Below are positions 49,904 to 59,851 of a DNA stretch of 64,000 bases, in pieces; position 1 is the first letter of the stretch, and each line of letters starts with the position of its first letter. Source of the DNA: Indolivaga macrotermitis (lineage in GTDB: Bacteria; Bacteroidota; Bacteroidia; Bacteroidales; Dysgonomonadaceae). The notes under the pieces were generated by a model, which was given only the letters and a program-made list of their open reading frames with translations, ran no database searches and was not told where the DNA came from. The stretch covers positions 1 through 64,000 of the forward strand of contig NZ_FQUC01000019.1 of the NCBI RefSeq assembly GCF_900128985.1, given 5' to 3'. The position numbers and the translations under genes are program-made.

Positions 49904-52375
49904 CTACTCCCTGAAATAGATACGTTTTACACGGGACGATACCGAAGTCAGTATCTCGTAAGGAATAGTATTAATCGTTTTTGCCAGGTCTGTTACAGAA
50001 AGAGAATCTCCGAAGATAATCACCGGATCTCCTTCTTTAACATCGAGCCCTGTAACATCTATCATCGACAAGTCCATACAAATATTTCCGACAAAGGGTA
50101 CCAGTTTATCTTTGACCAATACATGTCCTGCCCCGTTTCCAAACTGGCGGCTCAATCCATCGGCATAACCAATACGGAGGGTAGCAATATCCGAATCATG
50201 TTCAACTTTTCCTTTCCGCCCATAGCCTACAGTTTCGCCGGCTTCTATATGTTTGATTTGTAATATAGTTGTTCTCAGTGTACAAACATTACGTAATCCG
50301 CTCAATCCGCTGGCACTGACCCCATACTGGCTGATACCCAGCCGAACCATATCCATTTGCTCTTCGGGGAAACGTTCTATCCCTGCCGAATTCAGTATAT
50401 GCTTCCATATAGGATAGTCTAATCCTTGCTGCAAAGCAGCTGCTAATTTTTTGAATGTCGATATTTGCCCGGTTGTAAATTCATCAAAAGCCCAGCTCTC
50501 ACTAGCTGCCAGATGGGAAAATGTAGATACTACGCGTAATGCCTTCTGCGACAACAGACGCTCTACCAATCTCGGCAGATCTTCTTCTGTAAAGCCCAGA
50601 CGGTGCATACCTGTATCCATCTTTATATGAATAGGAAAATCGGAAATACCCCGGCGTTGCGCCTCCCGGATAAAGGCATCCAATATCCTGAAATTGTAAA
50701 CTTCGGGTTCGAGATACGACTCAAATAGCTGATTAAATCCACCTACTTCGGGATTCAATACAATGATAGGGGTTTTGATACCCGATTTTCTCAGCAGGCT
50801 ACCCTCTTCTGCAACAGCTACTGCAAAGTAATCGCACTTATGGTACTGCAACATTTTGGCAACCTCAACCGAACCCGATCCGTAAGCATCGGCTTTCACC
50901 ATGCAAATCATCTTAGTCTCAGGATTCAGCCGCGACCTGTAGAACTTGAAATTATGTACGATCGCATCCAGATTTATATCCAGAACCGTTTCGTGTGTTT
51001 TCTGTTCTATCAATTCGGCTATACGCTCAAATTCGAAGCTACGTGAGCCTTTCAGAAGGATAGTTTCGGCATGGAAGTCATTCCAGATACCCGATTCGAT
51101 AAACTCTTCGGTAGTTTCGAAAAATGCATGAGGTATATTTTCGAATATCTGTTGCTGTTTCGATATATGCTTACCGACACCGATAATCTTCTCCACATTG
51201 GCAGCCCGTGCCGAATCTAGTACCGACCGGTAAAGTGCCTCATCGGAATACCCTGATTGCAAGATATCCGAAAGTATCAATGTTTTCTTCTGTGAATCTT
51301 CGGTTGCCTGCTGTCCGAGAAAAGACAAGGCTATCTTCAACGAGTTGATATCCGAGTTATATGTATCGTTCACTATTATATTCTGGTTCTTACCCTGACG
51401 CACATCCAGACGCATGGCCACCGGTTCGAGCTGGCGTACTTTCCGTTGGATAATTTCGATAGAAGTAGTCAGATAAAGGGCTACAGCTATCGCACTGGTT
51501 ACATTCTCAATAGAAGCATCGTCTACAAAAGGTAGCTCTATCGTAAAAGGCAGTCCCAAAAACGAATAAGTTATATACGATACCGTATCGGTACGGTCTA
51601 CACTCTGTATCAGTAACGGGCTGGACGATCTTAAGTTATAAGACCACGTAAAGCGTTTTTGCGATAGGCATGCCGATGTCATACATTCATCGAGCAACGG
51701 ATTGCCTTCTTCGCAAATTATCACATCGCAGTTGATAAATAATTCGAGTTTTTCGAGACATTTTTGTTTCAGACTTTTGAAATTCTCCTGATGCGCATCC
51801 CCGATATTAGTAAACACCCCGATAGTGGGCTGTATAATCCTTTGTAGTTTAGCCATTTCGTTGGGCATGGATATTCCTGCCTCAAAAAGCCCCAACTCGG
51901 TATTCTCATTCATCTGCCAGACAGACAGGGGTACTCCTATCTGCGAATTGTAACTCCGGGGCGAGCGTGTAATACGACGCTCCGAACCAAGCAACTGGTA
52001 TATCCATTCTTTCACTATGGTTTTACCATTACTGCCGGTAACAGCTATTACCGGAACATTAAAATGATCGCGGTGAAAAGTCGAGACAGCCTGCAAAGCC
52101 TGTAATGTATTCTTTACAAGCAGGAAATTGACGTCTGTCAGGGTCTCCCACTCGGGAGCAAGCGAGTCCACAACAAAATTACGGATACCTAATTTATAAA
52201 GTTCTTCTACGTACTTATGCCCGTTATTATTCTTCGTTTTCAAGGCAAAGAACAGGGTTTCTTCGGGGTTAAATACTTCGCGGCTATCGGTCAGCAAGTG
52301 ACTGATATTATACTCGGGGTAAGTTACGCTTTTTATTTTCAGCGTTTTTGCTATATCAGCTATATTATATGCCAT
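49904..52375 (-). CDS. murF-alr: Bifunctional UDP-MurNAc-tripeptide:D-Ala-D-Ala ligase / alanine racemase
   Basis: An 823-residue fusion. Residues 1-455 are MurF-like: the ATP loop TGSNGKT is at 113-119 (a normal Mur P-loop), then SYNSQIGVPLSVW and NDTYNSD. Residues 463-823 form alanine racemase with PLP lysine K495 in MVKADAYGSG, the second catalytic Tyr region MVRLGISQYGVSASG, and MDLSMIDVT near the end. It makes D-alanine and adds D-Ala-D-Ala to the peptidoglycan precursor. The fusion is known from Bacteroidetes. Confidence 0.93.
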   Translation of the reverse strand: MAYNIADIAKTLKIKSVTYPEYNISHLLTDSREVFNPEETLFFALKTKNNNGHKYVEELYKLGIRNFVVDSLAPEWETLTDVNFLLVKNTLQALQAVSTFHRDHFNVPVIAVTGSNGKTIVKEWIYQLLGSERRITRSPRSYNSQIGVPLSVWQMNENTELGLFEAGISMPNEMAKLQRIIQPTIGVFTNIGDAHQENFKSLKQKCLEKLELFINCDVIICEEGNPLLDECMTSACLSQKRFTWSYNLRSSSPLLIQSVDRTDTVSYITYSFLGLPFTIELPFVDDASIENVTSAIAVALYLTTSIEIIQRKVRQLEPVAMRLDVRQGKNQNIIVNDTYNSDINSLKIALSFLGQQATEDSQKKTLILSDILQSGYSDEALYRSVLDSARAANVEKIIGVGKHISKQQQIFENIPHAFFETTEEFIESGIWNDFHAETILLKGSRSFEFERIAELIEQKTHETVLDINLDAIVHNFKFYRSRLNPETKMICMVKADAYGSGSVEVAKMLQYHKCDYFAVAVAEEGSLLRKSGIKTPIIVLNPEVGGFNQLFESYLEPEVYNFRILDAFIREAQRRGISDFPIHIKMDTGMHRLGFTEEDLPRLVERLLSQKALRVVSTFSHLAASESWAFDEFTTGQISTFKKLAAALQQGLDYPIWKHILNSAGIERFPEEQMDMVRLGISQYGVSASGLSGLRNVCTLRTTILQIKHIEAGETVGYGRKGKVEHDSDIATLRIGYADGLSRQFGNGAGHVLVKDKLVPFVGNICMDLSMIDVTGLDVKEGDPVIIFGDSLSVTDLAKTINTIPYEILTSVSSRVKRIYFRE

Positions 52376-52478
52376 TTTTTCGGTAGTTTGGGTATCTTGT
52401 TCATTCTACTTTTACACAACAATACCCGACTGAATTGAGTTCGATAAAGGGTTACTTTTTAATAGAAAAAAACACCGT

Positions 52479-53462
52479 TTAGCGGATTTTATACTCCAAT
52501 GATTCTATTTCGTTCTGACAATCAAAACCGGGATGTTTTTCCCTGAAAGAATAAAGCTTCGACAGTGTTTGTTTCAGAAACTGCTGATGCTCGGGAGTAT
52601 CCTCGTTAAAAGGGCGATGTTCGATCGCTTTATGGAGACTTTGCCATTGCTTTATAATCTGTTTTGTTGTATCATCGAAAAATGTATCTGCAAAAATACT
52701 CCAAATATATCGAATAGCCATATCATTCGGGTGAATCATATCGTCGGCATAAAAACGATAATCGCGTAACTCATCCAGAACAATCTCATAAGATGGGAAA
52801 TAAAACACCGACGGATACATCTGTTGTAATTCATCAATAGCCAGAAGCAACACAGACTTACTCAACTGATTGTTGTGTGCCCCGTCTTTCCAGTGACGAA
52901 TAGGGCTGACTGTAAATAAGATTTTCAGATCAGGATTTACAACCTGTAACCTGTCTATCAAAGATTTCCAATCTCGAACGATGTCACTTACCGACAAACG
53001 GAAATGGTCGAATTCCGAAGCAGGCACTTTATGGCAATTTGCGACAATATTGCCGGATTCTTTCAGGCGGTATACATACGATGTTCCAAACGTGATAAGC
53101 AAAATATCCGCTGTACGGATATCGGAAGATGTTTTTTTGCGGCCTGAATTTATAACATCCAAAAACCGCTGTTTATCGGTTTCACAAAATTCGCTGTGAT
53201 GGAGGAACGAACGGTATACTCCTTCATGCTTAAATATGTCAGTCTCTGTAAAAACTTTCTCATCCAGTAATAAGCGGATAGCCTGACTGATAGATGCCGG
53301 ATTGTACAGTACCCCAAAAGGATTCAGATTTACAGGGAACTTATTGTCAACAAAGTTCTTTCCTATATTTTCGGCAAAACATGAGCCGAACAATATCAAC
53401 TTGGTCTGATAGCCAATATCTAATGGCGAACGGGGTATATCTATTTTCTTTCTAAATTCCAT
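52479..53462 (-). CDS. GSCFA domain protein
   Basis: A 327-residue protein with the eponymous motif GSCFAENIG (about residues 27-35) and IHPNDMAIRYIW near 245, in the style of SGNH-hydrolase relatives. The family is common in Bacteroidetes and may act on glycans or esters; no activity is established that I know of. ATG 53462 overlaps the stop of the DUF3298 gene as TGATG, so translation is coupled. No signal peptide is present. Confidence 0.8.
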   Translation of the reverse strand: MEFRKKIDIPRSPLDIGYQTKLILFGSCFAENIGKNFVDNKFPVNLNPFGVLYNPASISQAIRLLLDEKVFTETDIFKHEGVYRSFLHHSEFCETDKQRFLDVINSGRKKTSSDIRTADILLITFGTSYVYRLKESGNIVANCHKVPASEFDHFRLSVSDIVRDWKSLIDRLQVVNPDLKILFTVSPIRHWKDGAHNNQLSKSVLLLAIDELQQMYPSVFYFPSYEIVLDELRDYRFYADDMIHPNDMAIRYIWSIFADTFFDDTTKQIIKQWQSLHKAIEHRPFNEDTPEHQQFLKQTLSKLYSFREKHPGFDCQNEIESLEYKIR

Positions 53463-54562
53463 CAGTTGTTGTATAAATGCATTTTTAAATAAGGACGCAG
53501 ATCGGTGTAGGAGATAAATACCTCTTTTTCCCACGCCCCTCCACCGAGGGCATACATCGGGAATACAAAGACCAAACCTGTGGGAAGGGTATAGAAAGTA
53601 TGGGGTTCATCAAAATCTTTGGAATCCAGTTCATACTCGCGTTCTTCCCATACCTGAGCCTTTACTTTCTTATAGAAAAAGTCGTTGAAATCATCTGATT
53701 TCATATTTACGATATCATCTAAAGGTATAAGTTTCCCTGTTTCGACACTGAAATTATAATAATCAGTATTGTACATACCATGTGCCCCTCCCATATAAGT
53801 ATCCTCAAGTTGGCGAACAATAAAAACAGTCGAATCCATAAAAACAGGTTCTACAAGTGATGTATAACCACAATTATAACAATCATCCTCAGAGCCATAA
53901 AGCACTTTTTCATCAATAGAGTGCTTAAAATTCAGAGTCTCGGTATAATTCTCACCCAAAGTCAACTTCCGAAACTGCTCCGAAGCAAATACCTTACTAT
54001 ATAAACCGGACGCCGTTTTCGGTGTAAAGCTAAACTCATAACCATAGTTATATTTCATCTCTTTGAAAGCGGAACAAAACTTCAACCGATATGAGTATTT
54101 ATCATAAGCTCTGAATCCAATCTCTGTCCGGTAAAGGACATCTCCACCCAGTGTAATTCGGTCGGATCTGATTTCCATACCATCGGGTGCACTGCTTATT
54201 GCCTCCCTCCCTAATTGATAGAAAGAAGTATGATATCTGTAATTATTATCCTCGACTCCCATACGGCAAACAAGGATCAATTGAGCCTTTTGCTCTTCAT
54301 AGATACCTTCATATACTTTTATAAAGGGGTCACTTATCCACACAGTATCCTTATCTCCAATCGGGTAGGGTTTTCCGCGCAGTATCTGTTTTTCAAAATT
54401 GGTCGGAATAGGTACTTCTTTAAGTTCGGTTACATATTCCGATTCTTTATTTTCGGAAGGCTTTTCTTTATTTTTCGATCCACAGCCCGGTAATACCAGT
54501 CCGGAGATGAAAAGGATTAAATAAATTACTATTGTGTATTTCGGTTTATTTTCCTTTCTCAT
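53462..54562 (-). CDS. DUF3298-domain (RsiV-like) lipoprotein
   Basis: A 366-residue lipoprotein with a signal peptide and lipobox LPGC (Cys27). The C-terminal 120 residues carry the DUF3298 pattern (YMGGAHGMYNTDYYNFSVETGKLIPLDDIV, LPTGLVFVFPMYALGGGAWEKEVFISYTDLRPYL). This domain occurs in RsiV anti-sigma factors that bind lysozyme. The gene overlaps mltF by 17 bp and the GSCFA gene by 3 bp. Its link to a lytic transglycosylase is suggestive, but function is unknown. Confidence 0.75.
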   Translation of the reverse strand: MRKENKPKYTIVIYLILFISGLVLPGCGSKNKEKPSENKESEYVTELKEVPIPTNFEKQILRGKPYPIGDKDTVWISDPFIKVYEGIYEEQKAQLILVCRMGVEDNNYRYHTSFYQLGREAISSAPDGMEIRSDRITLGGDVLYRTEIGFRAYDKYSYRLKFCSAFKEMKYNYGYEFSFTPKTASGLYSKVFASEQFRKLTLGENYTETLNFKHSIDEKVLYGSEDDCYNCGYTSLVEPVFMDSTVFIVRQLEDTYMGGAHGMYNTDYYNFSVETGKLIPLDDIVNMKSDDFNDFFYKKVKAQVWEEREYELDSKDFDEPHTFYTLPTGLVFVFPMYALGGGAWEKEVFISYTDLRPYLKMHLYNN

Positions 54563-55925
54563 ACATATCCCTAAACTTATTCCAGTTCTTGGTTACCTGA
54601 TTTACATAGTTAACCACTTCCGAACCCCGGAGATAGCCGTTTTTACATACCGAATCGGTATAATATTCGGGTTTACTTTTCAGCTCGATATATTTTTCGA
54701 CACTACCATCCCATTTGTACGGATCGTCGCCATACTTACGTGCCAATGCCTGAGCATCTGCAATATGGCCGTTTCCTCCATTGTAGGCCGCTAATACAAA
54801 TTTGAGGCGCTGCTCTTCGCCCGGTACCCTTTTAAAGATATCATTCAACCGTGCAACAAGCCCTGCCCCGACCTTGATACTCACTTCGGGATTAGTCAAT
54901 TCTTCAGGAGCCGCCCCAAACGAAGCAGCAGTGCGTGGCATTAAGCCCATCAGACCGACAGCCCCTGCCCACGACGAGAGATTGGTTTTAAACCGGGATT
55001 CTTGATAAGCTATCGATGCCAGCAAAAGCCAGTCGTATCCGGCTACGCCTTCATATTTTTTGAATAATGGATCGAAAGGTGTTATAAAGCCTTTCGGCAA
55101 ATCTTTTGGTATTTTATATTCAACATCAAGCATTTTACTTAGCTCGAAATACTTTTTGGTGATATCTTTATATATCGGTTTCCGGCTGTTTTGGGCAAAC
55201 CAAGCGTTCAGCGAATCCGCTAGTTCCGGTGTATCTTTACGCACAGCCCACGATGAACGCTGTTCAAAACTAAGGGGCAAAGAGACATCGATATTGCGGT
55301 AATATGTTTTGTTTAATTTGGCAATATACTCATCTGCCACTGTATAATTTATTTCTTTACGCGCAACCATCCCGATAAGGTCTTCGACGGTTATCGTATC
55401 TTTTTCTACATCTTTAATCAGGATACCTTTTCCCAGTTCGGCATCCAGATTCAAAAGCCGCCTGTGGTATTTGGTATCGTGTTTTACATATACTTCTTTT
55501 CCTATAAGCTGAACAACGTCGGTTACCATCGAGTCGCGTTTACCTGTACGCTGCACCAGTACCTGATGCGATATCTGTTCGAGCCCGCAGTATATAATAG
55601 AATCTTTGAGCTCGTTTTGTACAGTCACAGCGGAAGCGATAAGGTCTCCTTCGCCATTTTCTAACATCTGCAAAAGCCGTGTCGAGTTTTCGGCTACTTT
55701 TATATTCAGCTTCAGCCCATGGTAGTCGCAAAACTGTTTAACAAGGTCATAATCGTAACCCATAGCCTCATCTTTATATATAAAATACGAGGTAGAGCTA
55801 CTCATGGTTATCACATTCAGTTCACCGGTCTCTTTGATTTGTTTAAAATCATAAGTTCGTGTTTTATGCTCTGCGCAAGATGTTGTTATCAGCAGAAGAA
55901 CGGCAATAAAATACAGTTTATTCAT
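54546..55925 (-). CDS. mltF: Membrane-bound lytic murein transglycosylase F-like protein
   Basis: A 459-residue lipoprotein (lipobox ITTSC, Cys17). Residues about 35-265 form a periplasmic amino-acid-binding (SBP_bac_3) domain (GELNVITMSSSTSYFIYKDEAMGYDYDLVKQFC). Residues about 290-440 form a lytic transglycosylase (SLT) domain with the catalytic Glu in AYQESRFKTNLSSWAGAVGLMGLMPRTAASFG and FVLAAYNGGNGHI. It cuts peptidoglycan glycan strands. Two further genes overlap its end, forming a three-gene coupled operon. Confidence 0.9.
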   Translation of the reverse strand: MNKLYFIAVLLLITTSCAEHKTRTYDFKQIKETGELNVITMSSSTSYFIYKDEAMGYDYDLVKQFCDYHGLKLNIKVAENSTRLLQMLENGEGDLIASAVTVQNELKDSIIYCGLEQISHQVLVQRTGKRDSMVTDVVQLIGKEVYVKHDTKYHRRLLNLDAELGKGILIKDVEKDTITVEDLIGMVARKEINYTVADEYIAKLNKTYYRNIDVSLPLSFEQRSSWAVRKDTPELADSLNAWFAQNSRKPIYKDITKKYFELSKMLDVEYKIPKDLPKGFITPFDPLFKKYEGVAGYDWLLLASIAYQESRFKTNLSSWAGAVGLMGLMPRTAASFGAAPEELTNPEVSIKVGAGLVARLNDIFKRVPGEEQRLKFVLAAYNGGNGHIADAQALARKYGDDPYKWDGSVEKYIELKSKPEYYTDSVCKNGYLRGSEVVNYVNQVTKNWNKFRDMYEKGK

Positions 55926-56000
55926 TTGTCGTTTTATAAATAAGTTGTTACGATTTCAAAACACACTACTAAATACGCACAATTACTTAAAATATAACGG

Positions 56001-56008
56001 CAAATATA
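56001..56008 (-). promoter_or_regulatory. -7 element of the mltF operon
   Basis: TATATTTG on the minus strand fits TAnnTTTG and lies right after the T-run of the trhO terminator. The leader would be about 70 nt. Confidence 0.55.
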
Positions 56009-56012
56009 AAAA

Positions 56013-56047
56013 ATCTCTGCTATTATCGTGTCAATAACAGCAGAGAT
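56013..56047 (-). terminator. Terminator of trhO
   Basis: ATCTCTGCT (56013-56021) pairs with AGCAGAGAT (56039-56047), with TTAT/AATA pairing inside, followed by T6 on the minus strand. Confidence 0.8.
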
Positions 56048-56071
56048 ATATAAAATAGGTAAAGGACTGTT

Positions 56072-57103
56072 TTATCTGAATACTTTTAGTTTATCCGATT
56101 TACCTTTACGATATATCATTGCATCATTCCGAATGCCTTTACGTAGTTTTTTCTGGGTATCGGCAGGAAGCAACACAATGTCTTTGCACTCGTCAGAGCA
56201 GCATCCGTGCATTTTTTCGGCACATTCGGGACACTGGATAAATAACAGATGGCAGCCTTCGTTGGCACAATTAGTATGAGTATCGCACGGTTTGCCACAT
56301 TGATGACAATGTGCAATCACATCATCGGTGATGCGTTCGCCTAAACGGTTATCAAATACGAAGTTTTTACCTATAAATTTACTATTGAGCCCTTCGGCCT
56401 TTATCTGGCGGGTATATTCGATGATACCTCCTTCAAGCTGATACACATTCTTAAATCCCTGATGTTTGAAGTATGCACTGGCTTTTTCGCAACGAATACC
56501 TCCTGTACAATACATCAACAGTTTCTTATCTTCCTTATGCTCTTTGAGCATATCATCGATAATCGGCAACGATTCGCGGAATGTTGTGACATCCGGAGTC
56601 ACAGCCCCTTCGAAATGTCCGATCTCGCTTTCGTAATGATTACGCATATCCAGAACTATCGTATCGGGATCATCCATCAGTTCATTAAATTCTTTGGCTT
56701 TCAGGTGAACCCCGATATCTGTCACATCAAAAGTATCGTCATTCAGGCCATCGGCAACCACTTTTTCTCGGACTTTGACAGTCAATTTCAGGAATGATTT
56801 GTTATCCTGTTCAACAGCTATATTTAAACGGATATCTTTCATAAACGGATATGTATCAAGATATTCTTTAAAAGTTTGCAGATTTTCGGCCGGTAACGAC
56901 AATTGGGCATTTATGCCTTCGTGTGCGACATAGATACGACCGAGAACACCGAGTTTGTCCCACTCAAGAAACAAGTCGTCACGAAACTTTTGTGGATCAT
57001 TGATATGCGCATAAGCATAAAAGGATAGGGTAAGCCGTTTTTGTCCGGCCTCGTCTATTAGTTTTGCCCTTTCATCTGCGCTCATTACATTGTACAGTTG
57101 CAT
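56072..57103 (-). CDS. trhO: tRNA uridine(34) hydroxylase (rhodanese-like TrhO/YceA)
   Basis: A 343-residue protein with an N-terminal UPF0176 domain (YVAHEGINAQLSLP), a rhodanese domain with the active site YCTGGIRCEKASAYF (first Cys near 202), and a C-terminal Cys-rich part (CHQCGKPCDTHTNC, CCSDECKDIVL) that should bind zinc. TrhO hydroxylates uridine 34 of some tRNAs. A palindrome AATTCTAA/TTAGAATT (57144-57163) lies upstream. Confidence 0.88.
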   Translation of the reverse strand: MQLYNVMSADERAKLIDEAGQKRLTLSFYAYAHINDPQKFRDDLFLEWDKLGVLGRIYVAHEGINAQLSLPAENLQTFKEYLDTYPFMKDIRLNIAVEQDNKSFLKLTVKVREKVVADGLNDDTFDVTDIGVHLKAKEFNELMDDPDTIVLDMRNHYESEIGHFEGAVTPDVTTFRESLPIIDDMLKEHKEDKKLLMYCTGGIRCEKASAYFKHQGFKNVYQLEGGIIEYTRQIKAEGLNSKFIGKNFVFDNRLGERITDDVIAHCHQCGKPCDTHTNCANEGCHLLFIQCPECAEKMHGCCSDECKDIVLLPADTQKKLRKGIRNDAMIYRKGKSDKLKVFR

Positions 57104-57143
57104 ATTATACAGTGATTTTATGAGTAATTTATGAACTAAATAA

Positions 57144-57163
57144 AATTCTAACTAATTAGAATT
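57144..57163. promoter_or_regulatory. Palindrome upstream of trhO
   Basis: AATTCTAA (57144-57151) and TTAGAATT (57156-57163) form a perfect 8-bp palindrome with a 4-nt centre, about 40-60 bp before the trhO start. It could be an operator. No consensus promoter was identified in this gap. Confidence 0.45.
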
Positions 57164-57268
57164 AAGCGCAAAGAAAAGGCAAAAAGATGGAATCTTCCTG
57201 CCTATCAATTATTGATAATTTTGATATCTATGTATTTAATTATAAAAGACGTCTAATAATAAACTCTA

Positions 57269-59122
57269 TTAAAAATTCTGCATATCGCACAACTTACGGT
57301 AATATCCGTTAAGGTCGTAAAGCTCATCATGATGACCACGCTCTACTATACGCCCTTCGTGCATCACACAAATTTCGTCGGCACTTTTGATTGTCGACAA
57401 ACGGTGGGCAATTACAATAGTAGTACGGTTCCGCATCAGATTCTCTAAAGCTTCCTGTACCAGGCGTTCCGATTCGGTATCGAGAGCAGATGTAGCCTCG
57501 TCCAGAATCAGTATCTGAGGGTTTTTCAATACGGCACGGGCAATACTCAGGCGCTGACGCTGACCTCCGGACAGTTTACCACCACGGTCACCGATATTAG
57601 TATCGTATCCGTTTTCACTGGCTGAAATGAAATCATGCGCATTGGCTACCTTAGCTGCTTCTTCAACCCCTTCCATTGTCGCATTTTCGACCCCGAAAGC
57701 TATGTTATTGAAAAATGTGTCGTTGAACAGAATAGCCTCCTGATTGACATTACCCATAAGCCCACGCAGATCAGTAATACGAGCCTGACGGATATCGACT
57801 CCGTCAATTGTAATCTGTCCTTCATTCACATCATAAAAACGGGGAAGAAGATCTACCATAGTCGACTTACCAGAGCCCGATTGTCCGACCAGAGCAATAG
57901 TCTTCCCTTTGGGTATCGTCAGGTTTATATCCTGAAGCACCCAGTTATTTTTATATTTGAACCAAACGTTTTTGTATTCAATATCCGAGTTAAAGGATAA
58001 TTTAACCGGGTTTTCGGGGTCATTAATATCACTTTCGGCATTCAGTATTTTATCAATACGTTCCATTGAGGCCAATCCTTTTTGAATGGCATACGCCGAT
58101 TTCGAAAATTCCTTAGCCGGATTGATAATACTATAAAACATCACCAGATAGAACATAAAGCTCGAAGCTGTGATCGAAGCATCATTACCTAAAATAAGCG
58201 TCCCCCCGTACCACAATACAACTGCGATAGTAGCTGTCCCCAGAAACTCGCTCATCGGGTGAGCCAACTGCTGGCGGCGAGCTATACGGTTCGACATACG
58301 CCGAAGGTCGTTTCCTCCACTGTAAAAACGATCCGAGACTTTTTGCTCGGCATTAAATGCTTTGATAATCCTCAGTCCTCCGAGAGTCTCCTCAATTTGA
58401 GCCATCAGCTCTCCCCACTTATTTTGAGCCTCTGCCGATTTCTTTTTCAATGTTTTACTTACACGTCCCATCACAAATCCGGATAACGGAAGCAAAACCA
58501 ACACAAAAATGGTAAGTTGCCAACTCACAATTAACATGGTTGTAAAATATACCAAAATGAGTATCGGGTTCTTAAACAGCATATCCAATGAACTCATGAT
58601 CGAGTTTTCTACCTCTCCCACATCACCGGTCATACGAGCAATTATGTCCCCTTTACGTTCTTCGGAAAAAAAAGAAAGCGGCAAGGAGAGTATTTTATCG
58701 TTTATCTGATTGCGGATATCACGCACCACTCCTGTACGGATCGGTATCAAGAAATATGAACTCAGGTAATAAACCCCGGTTTTAATAAATGTAAGTATTA
58801 TCAACGCAACAGCTAGCGCAAACAAGACACTGGCTGCTCCATACAGATCGATATAATGAGCCGAATAATAGTAGAAATTATTCTTTAGCGCCCCTCCTAT
58901 ACTCTCCATTTTTTGCATAAAGGAAGCCGCGTCTGCACTTATCCATGGAACAAAATCATATACTTTATCATCGATCCTGAACAGAATATTCAATATAGGT
59001 ACAATAAGGGCAAATGAAAATACATTCATCAGCGCCGATAATATATTGAATACGAAACTTAGTATGAGTTGACCTCTGTAAGGTGGGATAAACCGCCTTA
59101 AGACTTTTATAAAATCCTTCAT
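57269..59122 (-). CDS. ABC transporter, fused permease and ATPase (MsbA-like)
   Basis: A 617-residue half-transporter with an N-terminal six-segment exporter domain (about 20-330) and a nucleotide-binding domain: Walker A GQSGSGKST, signature LSGGQRQR, Walker B ILILDEATSALD and H-loop IAHRLST. The pattern fits MsbA and lipid A or glycolipid flippases, although drug exporters look similar. A periplasmic insertion between segments 1 and 2 (about 50-100) is larger than usual. The promoter is at 59140-59168. Confidence 0.85.
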   Translation of the reverse strand: MKDFIKVLRRFIPPYRGQLILSFVFNILSALMNVFSFALIVPILNILFRIDDKVYDFVPWISADAASFMQKMESIGGALKNNFYYYSAHYIDLYGAASVLFALAVALIILTFIKTGVYYLSSYFLIPIRTGVVRDIRNQINDKILSLPLSFFSEERKGDIIARMTGDVGEVENSIMSSLDMLFKNPILILVYFTTMLIVSWQLTIFVLVLLPLSGFVMGRVSKTLKKKSAEAQNKWGELMAQIEETLGGLRIIKAFNAEQKVSDRFYSGGNDLRRMSNRIARRQQLAHPMSEFLGTATIAVVLWYGGTLILGNDASITASSFMFYLVMFYSIINPAKEFSKSAYAIQKGLASMERIDKILNAESDINDPENPVKLSFNSDIEYKNVWFKYKNNWVLQDINLTIPKGKTIALVGQSGSGKSTMVDLLPRFYDVNEGQITIDGVDIRQARITDLRGLMGNVNQEAILFNDTFFNNIAFGVENATMEGVEEAAKVANAHDFISASENGYDTNIGDRGGKLSGGQRQRLSIARAVLKNPQILILDEATSALDTESERLVQEALENLMRNRTTIVIAHRLSTIKSADEICVMHEGRIVERGHHDELYDLNGYYRKLCDMQNF

Positions 59123-59139
59123 TCGTGTGATTTACAATG

Positions 59140-59168
59140 CAAAACTAACTTCTAAAAAAGAGCCGCAA
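59140..59168 (-). promoter_or_regulatory. Promoter of the MsbA-like gene
   Basis: On the minus strand TTG (59166-59168), an 18-bp spacer and TAGTTTTG (59140-59147). The leader would be about 12 nt. Confidence 0.6.
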
Positions 59169-59306
59169 GTTAGTTATAAATATTCTCTTACGAAAACAGA
59201 GATAAACAGATAGTTATTACCTACGGGAAATTCTCCATTTATTTTAACATAAAAAAACAGGATAATCAAAATCTGACCATCCCGTCGTAAATATTCTTAG
59301 CCGGCA

Positions 59307-59747
59307 TCAATCTACCGGCAATGTTGTAGCAATAGCTATCCTGTTCCATGCATTGATAACTACAACCGCCATTATCACCTCCGCCAATTTCGGAGTCCCC
59401 AATATTTTTTCGGCTTCGCGGTATGTTGCATCCGAAACACCTCCCTTACTGATATGCGTAATTTCTTCGGTCAATTGGAGTATTATTTTCTCGGTATCGG
59501 TATAAAGATTCGTTTCATGCCATGCATTGAGCAGATAAATCCGTTGTTCGGTTTCTCCGATCTTACGGGCATCACGGGTATGCATATTCAGGCAAAAAGC
59601 ACAACCGTTTATTTGTGATGCTCTTATTTTTATCAGTTCCTTTTCAATCGGGGTAAGTGAAGTTTGCTGCAAAGCATTTTCGAGCGACAACATTGCTTTA
59701 TACAATTCGGGTGCTGTCGCATACATATTAAGTCTTTTCGTTTCCAT
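59307..59747 (-). CDS. Carboxymuconolactone decarboxylase / AhpD-like protein
   Basis: A 146-residue protein of the CMD family with a CxxC redox motif, NGCAFCLNMHTRDARKIGE (Cys49, Cys52, His56), as in AhpD-like alkylhydroperoxidases. It probably reduces peroxides or acts as a thiol oxidoreductase; no peroxiredoxin gene is adjacent. A -7 element TAACTTTG is at 59781-59788 on the minus strand. Confidence 0.85.
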   Translation of the reverse strand: METKRLNMYATAPELYKAMLSLENALQQTSLTPIEKELIKIRASQINGCAFCLNMHTRDARKIGETEQRIYLLNAWHETNLYTDTEKIILQLTEEITHISKGGVSDATYREAEKILGTPKLAEVIMAVVVINAWNRIAIATTLPVD

Positions 59748-59780
59748 ATTTTATAAAGTTTACTTGTTTGATAATATTTA

Positions 59781-59788
59781 CAAAGTTA
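59781..59788 (-). promoter_or_regulatory. -7 element of the AhpD-like gene
   Basis: TAACTTTG on the minus strand fits TAnnTTTG and predicts a leader of about 28 nt. Confidence 0.5.
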
Positions 59789-59851
59789 GTAAGCTTGCCT
59801 GAGAAGAAACTTAAACAGGATTAAGAAATCAGAAACCACCCGGTTGATATT

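Noticed and set aside
54546-54562. Overlap of mltF and the DUF3298 gene as a frameshift
   Set aside because: Each protein is complete, with its own signal peptide or normal C-terminus, so it is ordinary operon overlap.
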